Assembly: GCF_000340215.1 (NCBI RefSeq)
Contig: NW_006921546.1
Coordinates: 93,213 to 157,212 of the forward strand
Reading direction: 5' to 3'
DNA length: 64,000 nt
Source: Pseudocercospora fijiensis CIRAD86
Taxonomy: Eukaryota > Ascomycota > Dothideomycetes > Mycosphaerellales > Mycosphaerellaceae
Shown here piece by piece: positions 46,735-58,441 of this stretch. A model generated the notes under the pieces. That model was not told the DNA's origin and searched no databases. It was given only the letters and a program-made list of their open reading frames with translations. The stretch's first letter is position 1. Every line of letters starts with the position of its first letter. A program made the position numbers and the translations under genes.

Positions 46735-49700
46735 CTATTATACGTACCTGTCTCGTATCGGATACGTATAGAACTAACTATAAGACTAAGGTTATACTAG
46801 ATCTAGGAAATTCAGTTAGTGCCCTTATTAGCTATCGCCTAGCTAAGCAATTAGACCTTCGACAACTGCCTAGGACTAACCTACTAACCCTTGCTTAGTT
46901 TAATAACGCTCGGCACTTAACCTACGGAGCCTACTAAATCTATATAGCCCTAAGAGACGACCTCGGTAATAAGCGCCTACTAAACTTCACTACCTACGTA
47001 GTAGATATAGACAGCCTCCTATCTAATATTGTTATTAGCAACCCTATTCTTAAGTACTATGCTATAGTTATAGACTTAGGCAGTTAATAATAGCGATTTA
47101 GAATCGCTAGGAAAGAGGACATTAAATATATCGATGTTAGCGAGTGCCCTAACGATATTAGGGTCCTATGTATTAGCAACCTAACACTAGCCTCCGCCTT
47201 AGCTAATCCGACTGCCGATTTGCTCGGTAGTAATAACGATGAACCTATGCCCCCTAATAATCCTAATTAGCTTGCTCGTATACTAGAGCCTATCCGAGAG
47301 ACCTATATTAATGTGTTCGAATACTACCTAGTATCGACATTGCCTATATTTAAAGAGACGGATTATAAGATTAATATTATAGAGGGCAAGGAGGTTCCTT
47401 TTAGTCCCCTCTACAACCTTAGTAAACGAGAGCTTACTGTATTACGTAAGTACCTAGAGGAAAACCTAGCTAATAGTCGCATTCGGTATAGTAACAGCCC
47501 TACTAGTGCACTAATCCTATTTGTTCTAAAGAAGGATAGTAGCCTACGGTTATACGTTAATTACCGTAGACTTAATGCTGTTACTATTAAAGACCGCTAT
47601 CTACTCCCTCTTATTAATAAGACCCTCGATCGCCTTTCTAGGGCCTACTTCTATACTATACTAGACATTAAGGATGCGTACTATCGTATCTGTATTCGTA
47701 AGGGCGACGAATAGAAGACGGCCTTCCGCACTCGCTATAGCTATTTCGAGTACTTAGTTATACTATTCGGCTTAGCTAATGCCCCTATAACATTCTAGTC
47801 CTATATTAATTAGGCCCTTTCGGGCCTATTAGACTATCTCTGTATAGTTTACCTAGATAACATCCTAGTTTATATACATTTACCTAATATTGTAGAATAC
47901 TAGGCCGTAGTATATAAGGTCCTCGACTACCTACGAGCCTATAGACTGTATTGCAAACCTTCTAAATGCACCTTTGCTGCTAAAGAGATGTTATTCCTCG
48001 GCTTCCTCGTATTAATCGAGGGTGTTAAGGCTAATCCTAATCGGATTAAGACTATTACTAAGTAGCTAATACCTACTAGTATTAAGGAGCTTTAATCGTT
48101 CCTCGGCTTTGCTAATTTCTACCGCCGTTTTATTAAGGGCTATTCGAGGCATATAATGCTATTAACTAAGCTTACTAAGACTAAGGCAAACCCTTCTAGA
48201 GAGTTTAGGTAGACTAACAAAACACAAGCCGCTTTTAACGGTCTAAAGAAGCGATTTACTAAAGTCCCCTTATTATACTATTTCGTACTAAGCAAGCAGA
48301 TCCGAATTAAGACTAACGCTTTATAGTTCGCTATATCGGCTATTATGTCCTAGCAATCAGATAATAACTATTACTAGTACCCGATTGCCTTCTTCTCGCG
48401 GAAGATAATTAATACTAAGCGTCGCTACGAGACCTACGAGTAAGAGCTCCTAGCTATTATCGAGGCCTTTAAGGACTAGAGGCACTACCTCGATAGGGCC
48501 TAATATACAATATAGGTCTATATAGACTATAACAACCTCCGTAGCATTACTAAGGTTACTAGGGTTATAGGTCGATAGGCTAGATAGGCCGTCTACCTCG
48601 CCGGGTTTGATTTTAATATATTATACCGGCTAGGCGTAAGTAACCCTACCGATAGCCTATCGAGGCGACCTAATTACGATAGCGAGACCTAATATATCAA
48701 TTCTTTGTTTCTAACCCTGTAGTATAAGATTGCTATAGCCCGTATTGTTAATAAGCACGCGTAGGATAAGCGGCTTACCGGACTCCGCGACGGCTTAAAG
48801 CATGTTAATACTCTTGCTATATTAATAGTACGTATTAAGGCAAGGGCTAAGGATACAGATAGGAGAAGTTATAATAACTCCCTAGTCGATATCGCTATAT
48901 ATAGTAATAGCGATCAAAGCACTAATACAGTTAATCCGGCTACTAGTGCTATTAGATGCATATAATACGTACCTCGTTTAATAGCGAGGGTACTATTAAA
49001 TAACCTTACAAATAGGGATAGTTAATCGTTTATAGATAAGCTGTTACGTACTTAGCAGAGGGACGCCTTTGCTACTAAACGTATCGATAAGCTTGTAAGT
49101 AGGCGAAAGACTCGATCTAGTAAGAGTAACAACAATTAGTCGATCGACGATAAGGGTTACTTAAAGTTTAAGGGCAGATACTATGTCCCCGCTAAACAAT
49201 CGATTAGATAAGAGCTTCTTAAGCGACACTATAATAGTAAGCTTGCCGGTTACTATAGTATAGAGAGGTCGTACGAGCTACTATCGCGTATATACTACTA
49301 GCTAAATAGTAAGCGGGATATAAAGGACTACGTAAACACGTATGCCGTATACTAACGTGTTAAGGCACTAAAGCATTAGCCTTTTAGCGAGTTGTCCTCT
49401 TTACTAATCCCTTATAAGCTATTTGCAGAGCTTATAATAGACTTTATTATAGGCCTTCCGCCTACTAAGCGTAGAGGCAGCAAGGACGTGTATAATGCTA
49501 TCCTTATTATAGTAGATCGATTTACTAAAGGCGCTCGATACATCCCGGCGCGTAAGGATTAGACTACTATTAATATAGTAGAGGCGCTATAGACTAATAT
49601 CTTCTATACCTATTAGGGAACCCCTAAGGGGATAGTCTCCGATAGGGGCTCGACATTTATATCGTACTATTAGAGCGAAATATGCCTATAGCTAAGACTA

Positions 49701-50600
49701 AAGCATCGGCTATTAATAGCCTTCTATCTATAGACTAACGGTTAAACAGAGAGACAGAATGCTACCCTATAGCAGTACCTACGTAGCTACATTAATAAGA
49801 ACCCCGATAACTAGGTTAATCTCCTATAACTAGCCGAATTCGTATACAACAATAGTGTCTACTTATCTACTAAGGTGTTACCTTATTTCGCTATAATAGG
49901 AAGCAACCCTACGCTACTATAAGACCCCCTATCGCTCGAGGCCGAGCGTAAGGAAAGGGAAGCGGGTCAACCTAAGATACTAGCGGCTATTAAGAGGGTT
50001 TAAAAGATGCGAGAAATTTACGCTAAGATAGCTAACAAACTAGCAAAGGCCTAGGCCTATTAGAAGGCCTACTATAACAAACACTACCTTCTAATAACCT
50101 TTAAGCAAGGCGACCTAGTTATACTTAGTACGAAGAACCTCCGTATCCGTAAATACCCCTCGCCTAATAGCAAAACAAGGCCTAAACTCGCACTAAGGTA
50201 CATTAGCCCTTTCCGTATCCGAGAACCTAGAGGCACCTAGGCCTATTAGTTATAGCTTCTACCTTATTACACTATCTATAATACCTTCTATATATCCCTC
50301 CTTAAGCTATACTACCTGCGCGAAGGGGATAAAGCACCTACTAAATCCGAGGACATACTAGCTAATAGTAAAGAACTATAGTCTATAGAACGTATCCTAA
50401 AGCACCGGACTAGATAAGGCAAGAAGGAGTACCTATTAAGGTAGTAAGGCTATTCGCCTAAATAGGACTCGTAGGAAGCTAAAGGTTCTTTTAAAGATAT
50501 AACTAAGTTGTTAGATAAGTATTAGACTAGTGTAAAGAACAAGAAGAAGGCTAAGGGCCTATAATATCGCCTAGGAACAATGCTACCCCCGGGGTGCTAT
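46735..50600 (+). pseudogene. gypsy pol relic: protease, RT, RNase H, integrase, chromodomain
   Basis: One frame (that of 47313) runs about 3.8 kb with only nonsense changes. The protease block is KVILDLGNSVSALIS at about 46790. RT starts in a 133-codon stop-free stretch (47313-47714; PLYNLSKREL, LFVLKKDSSLRLYVNYRRLN, LDIKDAYYRI). The active site at 47847-47861 reads VYLDN (family YxDD; last Asp to Asn). RNase H includes YPIAFFSRKI...YETYE*ELLAI near 48370-48450. The H2C2 finger (about 49225-49390) has lost His and Cys to Tyr. Integrase keeps its acidic triad in VDRFTKGARYI (49513), VSDRGSTFIS (about 49635) and TERQNATL (about 49751). The chromodomain at 50376-50485 reads L*SIERILKHRTR, then YLLR**GYSPK*DS*EA; three Trp positions are now stops. 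Confidence 0.93.
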
Positions 50601-51778
50601 TAGCTAACTAATTAGAGGCCGGCAAACTAGGACAATAAGACTATACTACTATAGTAAACGCGCACCGAGTGTTAACAAGCGCGCTATAACGCGTTAACTA
50701 TCCGCTACTCTTTTAGGAAACTACCTCTCTACTAACGCGCCTTATAAGGCCCTTCTCCTAGTATTTAGGTCCCCTTCTTGTTCCCTTATTCTATCGAGGC
50801 CTTAAGGCCTAGGCAATCGGCGAGGACGGCGCGGCCGGCGCGGCTATATTAGTAATAGTATTATAGAGTGTGTTACTATTAAGAAAGGACGGATACGGCT
50901 ATGTTAGTAACGGTGCTACCGAGTTGTTATTAGTTAAAGAAGGAAGCTAGAAGAAGGTGAAGTTAGCGCTAAGACGACTAGCGCCGCTATTATTAAACAT
51001 TACCTGCTATTGCTACTATACTTGTAAAGACAACCTTACCTATACTACGAGCCTAAGGCACCTTTAATTAAAACTTTAATTAAAACTTTAAGGCCGAGCT
51101 AAAACTTTAACTAAGTTAAAAGATTGAGCGACTAATAGACTAACTAAGGGCAAAAACTATAGAGCTAAGCTAGCTAGGGTCGATCTTGCGGATAATAGGT
51201 TACTCCTCGATCTTTCCGACCCTTTAAGCGAAGCGAACCTTAACTATTGCACTTATAATAGCCTTTACTTATAGAAACTAGAAGAACTGAGTTTTTTGAA
51301 AAGATATAATTAGTTAACACTTAAAGGCTACTAAACCTAACTAATTTAGGCTAGTAAAACTACGATAGTAAATAATAACCCTCGGAAGCGGACAAACCCT
51401 TAGGAGCGGACATTGCTAGGTCTTTTAAGAGTAGACGCAAAGAACTCGGTACGACATTACTTAGAGCGGAGGCAGGGCTGCAATACCTCGTACGTCTACC
51501 TATTATAGTAGGGAAGACGCGCTCGTATTATAATTAGTCGAAGGCCCTTAATTCTTATAGATATATATTACTTTATAGTTCATTGTATATAGGGATAGCG
51601 CAGTTAGAAGTTAGATATTGTGTTAGAAGGTAAGGTTTAATATAGTTATATAATTAGGTAGTTAAGTGTTTAATTTAGCGCGGCTAAGTAGCTTATTAGA
51701 CTTGCTAAGTTAGTAGTAACGGAGGTCGAGGTTGGAATATAGAAAGGCTACGAGGGCGCGGCCTTTAGAAGGGAAGCG
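50601..51778. other. gypsy 3' untranslated region
   Basis: A 1.2-kb stretch between pol and the 3' LTR with no recognisable domain. It contains a short tandem of AACTTTAATTAAAACTTTAA (51064-51090) and the expected polypurine-tract position just before 51779 (GAAGGGAAGCG, 51768-51778). Confidence 0.65.
51768..51778 (+). promoter_or_regulatory. probable polypurine tract before the 3' LTR
   Basis: GAAGGGAAGCG lies directly upstream of the 3' LTR, where second-strand priming occurs in LTR retrotransposons. The tract has one pyrimidine (C). Confidence 0.5.
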
Positions 51779-51969
51779 TGTATTAGAGGCTATACGTAAT
51801 TAGTATGTAACTAGCTCGAGTGAAGCTAGGGTCTTAGTGCCTTAGGCAGGGCTTGGCGCTTAGCGTTAGGCTAACTAGCCTGCCTTCCTCCTTCTCCTCC
51901 TAGTTCTCTATCAAATACTACTCGTACCTACTACTACCCTATCTACCTACTAATATAACCCTTCTTACA
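51779..51969 (+). repeat. gypsy 3' LTR (191 bp)
   Basis: Aligns with the 5' LTR. Differences are mainly TG/TA and CA/TA (for example GTGAAGCT against GTAAAGCT, and TTACA against TTATA). The 3' LTR retains more TG and CA than the 5' copy. Confidence 0.9.
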
Positions 51970-51974
51970 GCTAC

Positions 51975-53782
51975 AGATATATAATATATACTATTTTTAG
52001 TAAAACTATCGCTATCCTTAACGACCGGTAGTAGTCCTAGTAAGATCGTACTAGGTCTATTATTCGCGTTACGTACTCGTACGTATAGGTTTCCGATAGT
52101 AAGATATCTAGGGTATACTATTAAGTTACCTTAGTAGTTAGTTATCTACGTTTTATCGGTTAATACGATTAGAGGTATAATCGTTACGCCGTCTATATTT
52201 ATCTTGCTCTAGGTATCCTACTGCTAGTCTGCTAACGCTGTATTAGGGTGGATTCGCTATACTAGGTCGTTAGTCGTCTACGCTCGATATAGCTTATATA
52301 CTAGATTATTCCTAAAGCTACTATAACCTATTAAGAATATTACTACTTTCTTAACGGATTAGTATCGTAGTACTAGTTCCGTACTACCGTAACCTATTCG
52401 ACTTATCGGAAGGTATAGCTTTTAAACCTTTATTTAACCTAATACCCTCGATAGTAGTATACCGCCGGCTCGCAGTTTCGACGTTATAACCTTTACGCTT
52501 TTCTAGCTTAGTAGATCGTATAGTAGTACTAGCCTCTTGTCTTCGAAAAGCCTCGCAATTATATATCCGGATATTCTCTCTCTCTTTAAGAATTACGTAA
52601 AGCTTATATCGAATAGTAACTTAAATGTTATATACTCGCCTAAAGTATCTTATATTTGTACTTTAACGCTGCTTATAGATTAGGCGCTTGCATTTACTCT
52701 ACTATTCTAAACTATAATTATACTATACCTAGCTATAGGCTTGCTAGCGGTACGGCTAGTATATTCGGTAGATATATCGATATCGTCCGCGGTATAGTAG
52801 CCTTTTAGTATTAGCCGTAATCTTATTAACTTCTAGCTTCCTAGCGTTATTATCGTTCCGGCGGCAGTTGCCTATACGCTCTCTATTTCGTCTTCGTCCG
52901 CTAGGCTATCCTATATATTAAATTCTAGTAATTTAAGATATCTATCGTATCTAATACTATCTATACTTCCTTTATCTTACTATAGCGCTAGTCCTATTAG
53001 CGTTAATATCGTTACTAGAACAGCTTCTATAATACCTTCTTTATTTACGTCTTACTATATGCCTTCTAGTATCGATCTATCGTCGGCTTATTCTGCGCTC
53101 TAGTCGCTACCTTAGATTATATATAAGTTAAGTCGGGCTCGCTTCGCGGTATTGTTTATAGTAGAATCGTACTCGGTAAATTCTTTTAGTACGACGCGTT
53201 TCTCGCACTTGTTTCTATATTGCTTATAGCCGTAGGAGCTTTTAAGTAGCCGGTTATATAACCCGTATTCGATATAGTAAGATATTACTATATATATAGC
53301 TAGCTTTCGATAATAGGCGCTATTATTATAGCTAGTATAGGTTTGTTATATATTAACGTATAAGAAGTTACTAAGGCTCTTTAGCCCTATTATAAGTATA
53401 GTGCTTAGCAAATTCCTCTTACTACTACGAAGTTAGGTAGAAGTTAGGGTCCGACTCGATATCGATTCGTAGCCTACGGATTCGGTAAAAACTCGGATTT
53501 ATCCCGTTCGATTATAACTTAAGGTTACTCTACTAGCGCCTCTTACGATACTATTTAAATACTAATTTATACGCCGACTCGCCGTCCGACTTAGTTACTA
53601 GTTAGGACTAATCGGAAAATTAATACTAAATATAAACGACCGTACTATATTTCGACTAGATTTCTACGTAACTCCTAACGCCCTAAGGCCTATATATTAT
53701 ACTATAAAATGCGTTGTATATATTTAATTCTATATACGGAGAGAAGTAGCATTACTCCGGTTTAATACTGCCCCGTAGTATT
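51975..53782 (-). pseudogene. Plavaka-type transposase relic, N-terminal part
   Basis: Minus-strand relic upstream of the gypsy insertion. Near 53150-53330 it reads SYYIEYGLYNRLLKSSYGYK (a degraded zinc-finger-like start). An acidic segment SLADEDEIESV lies at about 52880-52910. At about 52030-52200 it reads VTIIPLIVLTDKT*ITNY*G, then NLIVYPRYLTIGNLYVRVRN and STILLGLLPVV. This corresponds to the 'P(V/I)xLxSDxTxLTxxxGxxxxxPVYLTIGNI...LLGYLP' block of Plavaka transposases, with the Asp kept. The C-terminal part is at 42560-44598. The family assignment is from motif pattern alone. Confidence 0.7.
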
Positions 53783-54689
53783 CGTTACGAAAACTTTTTT
53801 ACTAATCCTATCGATCCTATTAATCCTAGCGATCGCGAGCAATCCCGAGCGATCGCGAGCGATCCTAAGCTATCCTAGAACGATAAATATGTAACTTATA
53901 AAAGTTAGACTTTTACCTAGTACTATACTAAAAATAGAACATTTTTGTTATATATTACTAAGCTATAAACCTTCTAGATAGAAAGATATAAAGGAAAGAA
54001 AATCGCTTTTCTAGACATTTTGCTTCTAATTTATCTTTTTTTCTAGTAGGTTAATAGCTTAGTAATATAGTAGAAAGGTACTTTATTTTTAGTATATTAT
54101 TATTAAAAAATATAAAATTTATAGATTTTCTACGAAACTAAAGCTAGGGAATAGAAATAAGCAATATAGTATTTTAGCTTTTCTAAGTTATACTTTACTA
54201 TTTTTAGAAATCTAAAAAAAAGAACTTAAAGCTCTACGTACTAATAAGAGTATTATAAATTTTAAGTCTTAATACCTAGTAGTTATCTTAGAATCTAGAA
54301 AAGAATCTCGAGTGTTTCGAGTATACTTTTTTTAAAGTTCTGCTTACTAAGCGTCGGCTTTTGAAAGAAACCTTACCGAAATATCGGCTATATTTAACGA
54401 AACCTTAACGAAAAAAAATTATTTATAAAAAAAAACCTACGAAACCGCTAAGTTTAACCTATATAAGTACGTAATCCCCGAAATACCTCGTAGTAGTAGA
54501 AGTATACGGAGTAGTAGTAGTCGGACTTTAACTTATCCTAACTTGTCCCGCGTCCTTTACGTCCCTAGGCCTCGAATTTCGTAATAGCCCGTCCCGAAAT
54601 TTCGATCCTATCGATAGGATCGCGACTCCGCGATTCTAAGCGATCCTATCGATAGAATCGTTACGATCGGAAAAAAAGTTTTCGTAACG
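53783..54689. repeat. GATC-core inverted-repeat element (about 0.9 kb)
   Basis: Begins CGTTACGAAAACTTTTTTAC and ends GGAAAAAAAGTTTTCGTAAC plus G, a clear terminal inversion. Inside each end lies GATC-rich sequence (CGATCGCGAGC and AGCGATCC motifs on the left; CCTATCGATAGGATCGCGAC on the right). The centre (53880-54430) is AT-rich with no coding capacity. The right 250 bp is the inverted match of 44599-44845. It could be a non-autonomous (MITE-like) element or the terminal repeat of the Plavaka-type element. The flanks give no clear TSD. Confidence 0.72.
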
Positions 54690-55565
54690 TTATTAATTAC
54701 GTTAAATTCGCCCGGTACTACTAAGGCTTACTCTAGTTATATCCTAGCTAGGTTATATTCCTAAGTAAAGTAAACGAATAGCGCTCGAGTAACTAAGTAT
54801 TACTTAGCCGACTTAGTAACGAGGTCGTTTAAGGTAGTATCTAATAGGCGGTTTAGGTTAAATCTAAGGCCTCTAAGACTCGTAGTAGTTACGACTACCC
54901 TATTAGTACGCCTATTAGATAGAAGCACAAAGCCTTATCCTATAGACTCTATTTGATTTTTATATATACGCTATTATATAGACCTATACGCCGACTTATT
55001 AATATTAATATATATCTTAACCTCTAGCGTAGCTAAGTATTAGGTCTTATATCGCTCTAGGGATAGTACGCTAGTTATCTGCTCCCTAGCTAATAGCACT
55101 ATTCTATTAGCTAGAGCCCGCGGCTCTAACCTACCTTAGGGTTCTAGGTATTAAGGTCGGCTAGGTATGTTTCCGGTTAGGGTCGAATTGCCCTTATACT
55201 AAACTATATCTTCGACGTAGCGAGATCTAGAGCTAATCGTATCGATATAGGCACCTTAGGCGGGTATTACCTACTCGCTCGCCTATACTTAATAGAATAT
55301 TATAGGTTATAACCTAGAGTAGATCGGCTTTCTATACTAGTAGGCTAGGGAGGGTAATAATACTCGCGTCTACTATTTTCTAGTCGGTAGCAACTATACT
55401 ACTACTAGTGCCTCTTTCTATTTTATAGGCTAGTTCGCTAATACGGATTTGCTACTTAATCGCTCGTATCTAGAAGACTAGTTTTTATACCTCCTATACG
55501 ATCTAGTTCTAGCTAATACTAAGCTCGCCGACTATATTATATTTCCGGACGGTAGTATATATTAG
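54690..55565. other. spacer, no gene recognised
   Basis: RIP-style sequence with CpG and scattered stops on both strands. No motif was recognised. It separates the GATC-core element from the second gypsy fragment. Confidence 0.45.
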
Positions 55566-56571
55566 GGCTAAAGAGGCTATACGTAATCGGTATATAACTA
55601 GGCTAAGTAAAGCTAGGGTCTTAATGCCTTAGGTAGGGCTTAGCGCTTAGCGTTAGGCTAACTCTCCTACCTTCCTCCCTCTCCTCCTAGATCCTTATCG
55701 AATACTACCTATACCTACTACTACCCTTTCTACCTGCTAACATAACCCTTCTTATATAGTATTCGATCTACCCTTTAAGGGTAGCAGCTAGATAGTCCTT
55801 ATTCTAAGCTTTTAGCGGTATAGCCCCGAAAACCGTTAATCTAACTATATTACGCCTAAAGAATAGGACCTATATATACTATTCTATCGAATAACCGTAC
55901 TAATTATTAAGCAAGGCCTTCTATACGGCCTATTACACTAAGTTAATTATACTAGACCGATACTCGCTAATTCCGCTATATCCGTACTATAAGGGGCTAT
56001 AATATATTATTAGTATTACCCCTTATAATAGCCGGCTTATTACGAAGCAATAACAACCGCGGCGCCGCTAGTAGCGCTAGCAATAACAATACTAGTAGTA
56101 TAGAGCCTATAGAAGAACCTATAGCTTAGCGCGACGATCTATTATTGTCCGTTAACGATATTCTTAATAATATTGTTAATCGTCGACATAGTTAACTAGC
56201 TATTAGCCCCTAGCTAGTAGAGGTACTTTATAAAGCTATTTGAAATAGGCTCGCTGCTCTACGTTAAGAACAATAACTAAGGAATAACCTCCTCGAGATT
56301 CGCCGCCTCTAGGAATCTCTAATAACTACTACTAAACTAATAGTAGGGCCTTCTTTACTACCTATTTAAAAGAAGGATACTAAACTTAAGGACTATACCG
56401 TATTTAATAGCTCTAGTCGGAAGCAATATAACGACTATATTCGTAACTATAAGCTAAATTAGCGAAACGTACCGAGGGCCCTTCTAGACGACTATTCGTT
56501 AGTCGTCTATACTATATAATACATTAATAGCGACCTAAAACGCACTTAGGATAACTATTTTAACTCCCTTA
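55566..56571 (+). mobile_element. gypsy fragment: LTR plus gag start, second copy
   Basis: The LTR (about 55566-55756) and the following gag leader and gag (to 56571) align with 44864-45925 of the full element in the same orientation. Homology stops after AACTATTTTAACTCCCTT. Gag reads NNRGAASSASNNN and SSSRKQYNDYIRNYKLN. Differences from the full copy are mostly RIP-type transitions, plus a deletion of about 40-50 bp within the Pro/Lys-rich part (copy 1 45400-45470). Confidence 0.88.
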
Positions 56572-56934
56572 ATAATTAGCAGCTTGCTACTAATCTAAGG
56601 ACCGCGCCCTCGTACGCGAAATTCTAAGTTGTCCGCTAAGACCCGAATAATTAGCTAAGAATTTTTGTAGAGCTAATTAGACTATTAAAGTTAATTGAGA
56701 ATTTAACTTACCCCGCGTTCCTCTAGGTACCGTACGCCGTAGAAGTAATACGGCGCTAAAGTTTACGTAGAATTTAACTTACCCCGCGCTTCTTTAGGTA
56801 CGGTAAGGAATACCGCGTTAAAGTTAACGTATACTTTAACGTACCTAAACGATAGACTCTTCCGAACAACCTACCGACTTAATAAAAGTTTTACGTAGAA
56901 TTCAACTTGCCCTAATAAAGGTTTTAATACTAGC
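56572..56934. other. spacer with a 66-bp direct duplication
   Basis: GAATTTAACTTACCCCGCG recurs at about 56699 and 56766, with a related third partial (GAATTCAACTTGCCC) at about 56898. No gene is seen. It leads directly into the satellite and shares no unit with it. Confidence 0.55.
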
Positions 56935-57893
56935 TAAAATATACTAAATTCGAAGGTAGTCGATTTATATAAAAATTTCACGTTCTATAGAACCGACCCG
57001 CGCGCTTCTAACGGTACGATTTTTATCGAAATCGGATGAATATTTATTAAGATATTGACCGCCGAAGTAGGAGCTAATACTAGCTAACGCTAGCTAATAC
57101 TAAATTCGAAGGTAGTCGATTTATATAAAAATTTCACGTTCTATAGAACCGACCCGCGCGGTTCTAACGGTGCGATTTTTATCGAAATCGGATGAATATT
57201 CATTAAGATATTAACCGCCGAAGTAGGAGCTAATACTAGCTAACGCTAGCTAATACTAAATTCGAAGGTAGTCGATTTATATAAAAATTTCCCGTTCTAT
57301 AGAACCGACCCGCGCGGTTCTAACGGTGCAATTTTTATCGAAATCGGATGAATATTTATTAAGATATTAACCGCCGAAGTAGGAGCTAACACTAGCTAAC
57401 GCTAGCTAATACTAAATTCGAAGGTAGTCGATTTATATAAAAATTTCACGTTCTATAGAACCGACCCGCGCGGTTCTAACGGTGCGATTTTTATCGAAAT
57501 CGGATGAATATTCATTAAGATATTAACCGCCGAAGTAGGAGCTAATACTAGCTAATACTAGCTAATACTAGCTAATACTAGCTAATACTAGCTAATACTA
57601 GCTAATACTAGCTAATACTATATTCGAAGGTAGTCGATTTATATAAAAATTTCACGTTCTATAGAACCGACCCGCGCGGTTCTAACGGTGCGATTTTTAT
57701 CGAAATCGGATGAATATTTATTAAGATATTGACCGCCGAAGTAGGAGCTAACACTAGCTAATACTAGCTAATACTAAATTCGAAGGTAGTCGATTTATAT
57801 AAAAATTTCACGTTCTATAGAACCGACCCGCGCGGTTCTAACAGTGCGATTTTTATCGAAATCGGATAAATATTTATTAAGATATAAACAGGA
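56935..57893. repeat. 156-bp satellite, six units
   Basis: TTCGAAGGTAGTCGATTTAT starts at 56949, 57105, 57261, 57417, 57623 and 57779: five steps, four of 156 bp and one of 206 bp. The long step is an expansion of the decamer GCTAATACTA (57541-57620, about eight copies). Units are highly similar, and most differences are CA/TA or TG/TA transitions. Each unit contains an inverted repeat around the CGCGCGGTTCTAACGG and GTTCTATAGAACCGACC blocks. The array stops abruptly at GATAT (57893). Confidence 0.93.
57541..57620. repeat. decamer expansion within the satellite
   Basis: About eight tandem GCTAATACTA units lie between satellite units 4 and 5. Other unit junctions hold two or three copies (GCTAACGCTA or GCTAATACTA). 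Confidence 0.9.
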
Positions 57894-58441
57894 TACTTCG
57901 TATTCTATAGCTATCTAGTCTAGGGGCGCCCCTATATAATAGCCTATATAGTACTAAGTATTAGCCTAATCGGGGGGGGCGATAGTAAGGCTCTAGGGCG
58001 TCTAGTAGGTAGGTCGACTTTTTTTAATACGAGATATATTATTTTCGCTAAGTCTACGAGTTACGCGCGTTTTAAGAGCGCTCGCGAGGTAGGGTCGCCC
58101 CCGAATTTAGGGTTTTCTATATAAAAGTAGCCGGCTAGCGGACCTACTTTAGGAGCGGAACCGCCTTATATAGAAATCGTATCCTAGTATATTCGGAGGA
58201 TATATATAGGAGAGTAGTATCTAAAGTCTTAACTCTTAATACTACTTACTCTACCCTACTAAGGAGTATACCTTTAAAAACCCCTCCGCTAAGGGAAACT
58301 AGGCAAGACTTTACGATAGCTTCTACGTAAAGGTTGAATTAAAGTTAACTAAACTAGAAATATTCGAGGTATAAATCGTACTATCCGTAGGCTAATTTTA
58401 AACGGCGAGGCCGTCTACTAGCTTATAAGACCTACGTATAA
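57894..58441. other. Helitron 5' flank or leader, no gene recognised
   Basis: Contains a GC-rich palindrome-like block (TAGGGGCGCCCCTA, 57931-57944), a run of eight G (57972-57979) and no readable frame until 58442. The satellite-to-leader junction at 57893/57894 may be the insertion edge. A Helitron 5' TC end could not be fixed. Confidence 0.4.

Larger units (their letters stand above)
44864..51969 (+). mobile_element. Ty3/gypsy chromovirus, full length with two LTRs, RIP-inactivated
   Basis: A 7.1-kb LTR retrotransposon. The LTRs (44864-45052 and 51779-51969) start TGT(A)TTAGAGGCTATACG and end TTATA/TTACA, giving TG...CA ends before mutation. The 5-bp flanks GCTAT (44859-44863) and GCTAC (51970-51974) form a TSD with one C/T mismatch. 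Inside are gag (to about 46700) and pol in the order protease, RT, RNase H, H2C2 finger, integrase, chromodomain. This order and the C-terminal chromodomain identify a chromovirus. It sits in the Plavaka/GATC-repeat complex and splits it. Confidence 0.93.
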
